Assembly (NCBI RefSeq): GCF_900447535.1
Contig: NZ_UFXX01000001.1
Span: 1,426,001 to 1,490,000 of the forward strand
Direction: 5' to 3'
Length of the DNA stretch: 64,000 nucleotides
Source: Dermacoccus nishinomiyaensis
Lineage (GTDB): Bacteria > Actinomycetota > Actinomycetes > Actinomycetales > Dermatophilaceae
A program made the translations under genes and the position numbers. Shown one piece after another: positions 59,263 to 64,000 of this stretch. A model generated the notes under the pieces. The model did no database searches and had not been told where the DNA came from. It saw nothing but the letters and a program-made list of their open reading frames with translations. Each line of letters begins with the position of its first letter. The stretch's first letter is position 1.

Positions 59263-59916
59263 ATGACGCCCGAGCAGTACGCCGCGAACATCGCCCGCGC
59301 CCTCGACGTGCAGGATCAGTCGGTGCGGTTGCAGGCCGCGATGGCGGCGGGCACACATCCGCATCCCGACCTGCTGGAGACGCTCGTGCGTCGCTGCGGC
59401 GTCGAGCCCGACTTCTTCGTCCGCGAGACCCTCGCCTGGGCGCTGACGCGCCTGCCGGCTGACGACGTCCTGCCGCGCGTTCAGCACGAGCTGGCGTCGA
59501 AGAACATCCAGGCGCGCACGCAGGCGTTGCACGTGCTGTCGAAGGTCGGCGACGAGCGCGCATGGCCCTGGATCACGCCCGAGTTCCTGCACGACGCCGA
59601 CGACGATCTCGCCCGCACCGCCTGGCGCGCGGCCGCCGCACTGGCCCCGGAGAGTCAACATGGCTCTCTCGCTGACGAATTGGTCAAGGAGTTCGGCCGT
59701 GGTGACGCCGGCACGCAGATGGCGTTGAGCGTCGCATTGCTCGGTCTCGGCGACGCCGCCGTCCCAGCGGTCAGGTCGGCAATCCGGAGCCAAGACGCGG
59801 CCGTCACCGAACATGCTCGCGCGACCGACCTGCTGCGCACCCGCCCCGAGCTCGCGTTCGACGGCGCCGTCGAGGAAGCCAAGCGCATCGTTGCCCTCGG
59901 CGGGCCTGGGGCCTGA
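59263..59916 (+). CDS. HEAT-repeat protein
   Basis: The 217-residue all-helical protein is built of HEAT-like repeats, for example EPDFFVRETLAWALTRLPAD, SKNIQARTQALHVLSKVGDE and DDLARTAWRAAAALAPESQH. Such proteins are binding scaffolds; some actinobacterial members sit next to UBP-type zinc-finger or regulatory genes, as here. No catalytic motif is seen. ATG 59263 begins the repeat region but has a weak ribosome site. Confidence 0.7.
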   Translation: MTPEQYAANIARALDVQDQSVRLQAAMAAGTHPHPDLLETLVRRCGVEPDFFVRETLAWALTRLPADDVLPRVQHELASKNIQARTQALHVLSKVGDERAWPWITPEFLHDADDDLARTAWRAAAALAPESQHGSLADELVKEFGRGDAGTQMALSVALLGLGDAAVPAVRSAIRSQDAAVTEHARATDLLRTRPELAFDGAVEEAKRIVALGGPGA

Positions 59917-59981
59917 GCGGCACGGGGCCGGGCGCCACCGGCCCGGACGCGACGGGTTGGTGGCGACGTTGCCTGAGCCCA

Positions 59982-60275
59982 TGAACAACCACCAGATCGA
60001 CGTCACCGCCGCCCCGAGCGGCATGGGCTGCGTCGAGTGCGAGGCGAGCGGCGGTTGGTGGGGGCACTTGCGTCGCTGCGCGCTGTGCGGGCATGGCGGC
60101 TGCTGCGACTCGCGCACGACGCCTCGACGGGCCACGCGTTGACGGGCCACCGCGTCGTCCAGAGCTTCAAGCCGGGCGAGACGTGGTTCTACGACTACGA
60201 AACCCGTGAGATGGGTGACGGCCCGCAGCTTGCGCCGCCGACCCCGGCCGGCACGTCGGGTCTCGGCCTTGTCGA
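59982..60275 (+). pseudogene. UBP-type zinc finger protein, frameshifted
   Basis: The first frame encodes MNNHQIDVTAAPSGMGCVEC through GGWWGHLRRCALCGHGGCCD, a clear UBP-type zinc finger. At about 60110-60118 it shifts; the continuation DASTGHALTGHRVVQSFKPG then ETWFYDYETREM is in another frame. About five or seven bases appear lost at the junction, including part of the His-rich zinc ligands. The intact protein would be about 90 residues. It is probably inactive here. Confidence 0.7.
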
Positions 60276-60779
60276 GTGCGGCGACGTCGTCGGTTCGGTG
60301 CGCTACGCCAAGCAGCGCTGGCCGGAGATGACGCTCGGACTTGGAGTCGCTGCATGGGCGGCAACTCGACGATCACCGCGATGGACCCTTACCCCGAAGA
60401 GTTCCCCGACATCAAGGCACTCGGCGTGCTCAACGTCATCAGCGGCCGCACCTTCATCGAGAAAGGCGCCGAGCTCGCGAAGATGGACCCGGCCGAGCGT
60501 CTCGACGTCCGCATCCGTGAGCTGACCGGTTTCCGCCTCGACGAGGAGATGCCGCGCCCGCACGCGCACGCCGTGACGGTGCCGACGTTCATGGCGCAGC
60601 TGAAGCGCGACTTCCTCATCCACGCCGAGCAGGACGGGCAGGAGATCTTCGACGCCCTCGGCGCCGACGACAAGGAACTGTTCTGGATCGAGGACTCGAA
60701 CCAGCGCTTCCACGCCTACAACTACTTCGGCGACCACCCGGAGGAGCTCATCGCGTGGTTCGACGCGCACATGAAGTGA
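60276..60779 (+). pseudogene. Alpha/beta hydrolase remnant, 5'-deleted and frameshifted
   Basis: Only the last 140 residues or so remain. DVVGSVRYAKQRWPEMTLGL is in one frame and, after a one-base loss near 60339, WSRCMGGNSTITAMDPYPEE continues in another. ALGVLNVISGRTFIEKGAEL, VPTFMAQLKRDFLIHAEQDG, FWIEDSNQRFHAYNYFGDHP and a final FDAHMK follow. The last His/Asp of the hydrolase triad would lie in these parts. The nucleophile-containing N-terminus is absent and the fragment runs straight on from the zinc-finger wreck, suggesting a deletion joined the two. Confidence 0.68.
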
Positions 60780-60860
60780 CTCGCTGACACATGACTCGCT
60801 GACGGCGGGGTGTCCGACGACGGGCGCCCCGCCGCGCGCGTCATGCGGGGCGAGTCACTC
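60777..60860. terminator. Nested inverted repeats
   Basis: GTGACTCGC at about 60778 pairs with GCGAGTCAC at about 60849. A GCGGGG/CCCCGC stem lies inside (60805-60832). The structure lies between the hydrolase remnant and the convergent universal-stress gene. Confidence 0.55.
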
Positions 60861-60868
60861 GTCACGCG

Positions 60869-61759
60869 TCACTCGGGGCGAGGGACGACGATCATCGGCA
60901 CCGGCAGGTGCGCGAGCAACCGGGTGGCCGTCGTGCCGAGGAACGTCTGACGCCTCTGCGCCAGGCGCGACGAGCCCACCATGAGGGCGCTGCGGGGCGC
61001 CCAATCGATGCGGCTAATGGCCTTCTTCAGTGTGCGGCCCTCACCGACGTCGACGCGCACGTCGAGATCAGCCCCCGCGAGCCCGCCACCCGCGTCACCA
61101 GGACGAGAACCAGAGCCCAGCCCCGCGCGCAGCTCGTCGAGAAGCGTGCGGGCGGCGTCAGCCTCGTCCTTCGCCGCGCCGCGGCTGCGACCGTCGCGAT
61201 CGACGAGCGAGATGAGCCGCATCGGCAACCCGACCCTGGACGCGCCGGCGACGGCCTCGTCGATGACGAGTTGCGCGCCTGGGCGGGTTCCGACGGCGAC
61301 GACGAGTTCGTCGAGCGGGCCCCGTTCCGCGCGGCGGTAGCGTCGCGGCGCCATCGCGACCGGCACGCTCGAGGCGTGCAGCAGCGCACCCGCGACGGGG
61401 TTCGCGACGAACCGGTTGCCCGGGCCCGCGCCGGCGCCGATGACGAGCAACGCCGCGCCCAGCTCGTCGACGGCGTCGAGGATGCCGCGCGTCACCGACG
61501 TCGAGCGGCGCACGTGAACCTGCGCGTCCACGCCATCGGGCACCGCCGCGAGAGCTGCGGTCAGCTTGGTGCGTGCCTGGTCCTCGACGCGATCACGGAA
61601 GGCCCGTTCACCCGGATGCTGGACGCCGAAGGCGCTCTCCTCGTGCAGCACGTACACGACGTCGAGGCTCGCACCGAACGTCCGTGCGAGGTCGACGCCG
61701 AGCGCGAGCGCATCGCCGGATCGGGCGTCGCCGCCCCACGCGACGAGGTAGCGGATCAT
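60869..61759 (-). CDS. Universal stress protein, two UspA domains
   Basis: The 296-residue protein has two tandem UspA folds. The first starts IRYLVAWGGDARSGDALALG and carries the ATP-loop pattern VIGAGAGPGNRFVANPVAGA. The second starts ELVVAVGTRPGAQLVIDEAV and ends LMVGSSRLAQRRQTFLGTTA with PVPMIVVPRPE. Both G-x2-G-x9-G loops are partly kept, so nucleotide binding is plausible. ATG 61759 overlaps the amine-oxidase stop (TGATG), so it is the second gene of that unit. Confidence 0.85.
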   Translation of the reverse strand: MIRYLVAWGGDARSGDALALGVDLARTFGASLDVVYVLHEESAFGVQHPGERAFRDRVEDQARTKLTAALAAVPDGVDAQVHVRRSTSVTRGILDAVDELGAALLVIGAGAGPGNRFVANPVAGALLHASSVPVAMAPRRYRRAERGPLDELVVAVGTRPGAQLVIDEAVAGASRVGLPMRLISLVDRDGRSRGAAKDEADAARTLLDELRAGLGSGSRPGDAGGGLAGADLDVRVDVGEGRTLKKAISRIDWAPRSALMVGSSRLAQRRQTFLGTTATRLLAHLPVPMIVVPRPE

Positions 61760-63153
61760 CACGAACCGTCACCCTCGAGGATCTGGCGGGCGACGCGCTC
61801 CCCCATCCGGACGGCGCCGTCGACGTGCTGGTAGCCCTCCGCGGCGATGTCGGAGCACGCGAAACGCATCGGCCCGACGGCGTCGTGCTGGTAGGGGCCC
61901 CAGCGGTGCAGGCCGCCGAGGTCGTAGCTCGCGGCGTAGGCCCCGCGCGTCCATTCCTCGGAGCCGAAGTCGGATTCGTAGTAGACGACCGGCTCGAGCG
62001 CCTCGTCGCCGAGGTAGTTCGCGAGCGAGCGCAGGATGCGTTCCTTGCGCTCCTGCGCGCTGAGGCGGAACACCTCGTCGGCCTTCTCGTCGGAGACGAA
62101 CCCGACGAGGGTGCCGCGCTCGTCACCGTGGTTGGTGTTGTCGTACACCTCCTGGTTCAGTTCCTCGGCGCCGAACCCGGTGCCCGACAGGCCTTTCTCG
62201 CGCCAGAACGGCGTCTCGTACACGGCGTGCACCTTGATGACGAGACCCAACGACTGGTGCTGGTGCATCTGGTGCTGCAGGCGCGGCATCGGCGGTTCAT
62301 AGCTGATGCGCGAGTACAGGTTCGGCGGTACGGCGAGGATGACGTCCTTCGCCTCGACGACGAGACCGTCACTGATGACGCCCGCGCCCGCCGCCGCGTC
62401 GTCCGCGTTCCAGCGGATGGTGCGCACCGGCTGGCCGAGCTTGACGACGTCGTCGCCGAGCTCGCGCGCCATCCTCTCGGAGACGGACTGCATGCCGCCG
62501 ACGACGCGCTTGTCGAGGATGAAGGTGTCGTCGACGAGGTTCGAGAACGACCCGGCGGACGCCGCCATCAGCACCGCCTGCAGCGCGGAGAACGCGTGTG
62601 CGGGCTTCGTCAGCATGCCGCCGGCGATGAAGATGCCGATGTTGTCGCACGCCTCCTCGTCGTCGGACTGCTCGCGCAACCAGTGGTGGAAGGAGATCGT
62701 GTCGAGTTCGCGCGCCTTGGGGTGCGCCCAGGGCTCCTCGGCGCCGATCTCGGCGGCGAGGTCGTCGAGGATGCCGGTGAGGCGCTCGATCTCGGCCTCG
62801 ACTTTCTCCCCGGCGGGGAACATGTCGCCTGTGTAGAGCTCGCGGCGCCCGTCGGGGGCGAGGTAGACGTTCTTGCCCTGGCGGTAGCGAGTGAACGTCT
62901 CGAGGCCCAGCTCGTCGAGCAGCGCGATGAGCGCCGTCTGATCGGGTGAGACCCACTGGCCGCCGATCTCGAGGAACGCGCCGTCGATCGTGTCGGACCA
63001 GGTGCGGCCGCCGACGCGGTCGCGTGCCTCGAGGACGACGACGCGCTTGCCGGCCTGCGTGAGGCGGCGGGCGGCCGTCAGCCCGGCGGGGCCCGCCCCG
63101 ACGATGCAGACGTCGGCGTGCAGGGTGGGTCGTTCGGTTTCTACCGTGTTCAT
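61759..63153 (-). CDS. Flavin monoamine oxidase, putrescine oxidase-like
   Basis: The 464-residue FAD amine oxidase has VCIVGAGPAGLTAARRL, VLEARDRVGGRTWSDT, FLEIGGQWVSPDQTALIALL and the C-terminal GAYAASYDLGGLHRWGPYQH with GYQHVDGAVRMGERVARQIL. These agree best with actinobacterial putrescine oxidases (about 460-480 residues), which oxidise putrescine to 4-aminobutanal, ammonia and peroxide. A TetR gene is divergent at 63210 and likely controls it; a probable permease follows that gene. ATG 63153 follows AGAGAG. Confidence 0.85.
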   Translation of the reverse strand: MNTVETERPTLHADVCIVGAGPAGLTAARRLTQAGKRVVVLEARDRVGGRTWSDTIDGAFLEIGGQWVSPDQTALIALLDELGLETFTRYRQGKNVYLAPDGRRELYTGDMFPAGEKVEAEIERLTGILDDLAAEIGAEEPWAHPKARELDTISFHHWLREQSDDEEACDNIGIFIAGGMLTKPAHAFSALQAVLMAASAGSFSNLVDDTFILDKRVVGGMQSVSERMARELGDDVVKLGQPVRTIRWNADDAAAGAGVISDGLVVEAKDVILAVPPNLYSRISYEPPMPRLQHQMHQHQSLGLVIKVHAVYETPFWREKGLSGTGFGAEELNQEVYDNTNHGDERGTLVGFVSDEKADEVFRLSAQERKERILRSLANYLGDEALEPVVYYESDFGSEEWTRGAYAASYDLGGLHRWGPYQHDAVGPMRFACSDIAAEGYQHVDGAVRMGERVARQILEGDGS

Positions 63154-63209
63154 CGGCTCTCTGTTCTTTCTCTTAGACTCAGTGCGGTGATCGATGGCAG
63201 GGGGCGACG

Positions 63210-63872
63210 GTGGTGACGGACGGCGACGCGCGCAGGCGGCGCGGGCGCCCGCAGGCTCCGGTGCTGACGCGGGATCGCATCACGCGGGCGGCCCTGCAGC
63301 TGGCGGAACGCCGCGGCCACCGCGCCCTGACGGTCGATGCACTCGCACGCGATCTCGCGGTGTCGAAGTCGGCGCTCTACAACCATGCCGCCTCGAAGGC
63401 CACGCTGTTCGTGTGGATGCAGGACGCGATCAACGCGACGATCGACACGAGCGCCTTCGCGAGCGCCGACTGGCGTACGGCGATGGCCGCGTGGGCGCGC
63501 TCGTACCGTGAGGCGTACGCGCCCTACCCCCAGCTCGTGCCGCTCATGGCGACGCAACCCATCGCGGACGCCCCGCGCACGGCCGCGATGTACGAGGCCG
63601 TCGCCCGCGGTCTCGTCGCGGGTGGGTGGGACGTCGCGGACGTGCTCAACGTCGTCGTCGCGGTGGAGGCGTTCGTCTTCGGCGCCGCCCTCGACGTCGG
63701 CGCGCCCGCCGACATCTTCGACGCGCGCAGCGCCTCCGACGAGGCTCCGAGCATCGCGAGCGCCGTCAATGCGCGCGCCGCGCGTCACGGGGTGGGGCGC
63801 GAGGCCGCCGACGCGGCGTTCGAACTCGGGCTCGTCGCGCTGCTCGACGGGTTGGCCTCGCGGCGGGGCTGA
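63210..63872 (+). CDS. TetR-family regulator
   Basis: The 220-residue repressor has a helix-turn-helix at about 22-65 (ALTVDALARDLAVSKSALYN then HAASKATLF) and a TetR C-terminal domain. Start GTG 63210 (or GTG 63213) has AGGGGG upstream. It is divergent from the amine oxidase with 56 bases between, so it probably represses both genes, perhaps responding to an amine. No clear palindrome is visible in the gap. Confidence 0.87.
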   Translation: MVTDGDARRRRGRPQAPVLTRDRITRAALQLAERRGHRALTVDALARDLAVSKSALYNHAASKATLFVWMQDAINATIDTSAFASADWRTAMAAWARSYREAYAPYPQLVPLMATQPIADAPRTAAMYEAVARGLVAGGWDVADVLNVVVAVEAFVFGAALDVGAPADIFDARSASDEAPSIASAVNARAARHGVGREAADAAFELGLVALLDGLASRRG

Positions 63873-63889
63873 GGGCCCGCCGGCGATCG

Positions 63890-64000
63890 TCATGACGTCG
63901 CCTCGTCGAGGGATGCCGCGGCGTCGCGTCCGCTCCACGTGAGGCCCTCGCGGAAGAACTGCGGGTAGCGCGCTCGCACCGCGAGCATGACGAGCAGCCC
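63890..64000 (-). CDS. C-terminus of a probable amino-acid/polyamine permease (partial)
   Basis: The last 36 codons run in from the right edge: a hydrophobic start GLLVMLAVRARYPQFFREGL, then TWSGRDAAASLDEATS and stop at 63890. The pattern of a membrane span followed by RARxPxFFREGLT is common at the C-terminus of APC-type permeases. Placement next to an amine oxidase and its regulator supports an amine importer, but the evidence is short. Confidence 0.4.
   Translation of the reverse strand, partial: GLLVMLAVRARYPQFFREGLTWSGRDAAASLDEATS

Overview
The window is high-GC, densely packed bacterial DNA. Codon use is strongly G/C-ending and many starts are GTG. Gene content includes SigE-type sigma factors, CrtYc/CrtYd heterodimeric lycopene cyclase, LytR-CpsA-Psr proteins, a FemX-type ligase and actinobacterial glycosyltransferases. 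This points to an actinobacterium of the order Micrococcales. A Dermacoccaceae-like organism is my inference, not something the bases prove.

Layout. 1-0.8 kb: end of a frameshifted ISL3-type insertion sequence. 0.9-4.6 kb: a nucleoside-kinase-like gene, an ECF sigma factor with its membrane partner, and an orphan ParA. 4.7-9.5 kb: glycerol catabolism (glpF-glpK with divergent glpD). 9.5-10.4 kb: a decayed DUF559/AbiEi-like gene bracketed by 51-bp hairpin repeats. 10.4-17.6 kb: OmpR-type two-component system with a GtrA protein, a Baeyer-Villiger-type monooxygenase, tRNA-Ser, an LCP ligase and a cold-shock protein. 17.9-23.9 kb: a NIPA/DMT-like transporter, then tetR-glpD2 divergent from an alkyl-DHAP-synthase-like flavoenzyme plus lipid kinase, around a clear operator. 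23.9-32.1 kb: an eight-gene carotenoid operon (crtB, Rieske protein, crtYc, crtYd, crtU, crtE, idi, crtI) that should make isorenieratene-type aromatic carotenoids. A divergent UGT and a GT39-type mannosyltransferase sit beside it. 35-42 kb: DUF998 protein, SDR-TspO fusion, CPBP protease, DUF3253 protein, a glycosyltransferase and FemX. 42-56 kb: GNAT, then a nine-gene translationally coupled operon (acyl-CoA-dehydrogenase-like, PIG-L/methyltransferase fusion, WcbI-like, six glycosyltransferases) running directly off a large catalase gene. 56-64 kb: SDR, FMN/F420 oxidoreductase, zinc alcohol dehydrogenase, HEAT protein, two wrecked genes, a double UspA, putrescine-oxidase-like enzyme, TetR, and the end of a probable permease.

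The least explained structure is a dispersed family of 19-bp tandem repeats with consensus GTGGACGAGAATCGCAGAT. It occurs at six places (888, 40850, 42873, 47711, 51227, 56011), sometimes in opposed orientation. In three places it is read as the C-terminal tail of a protein. Two further palindrome families (51 bp and 52 bp) are also dispersed. The coupled glycosylation operon is the best candidate for an undescribed biosynthetic system.
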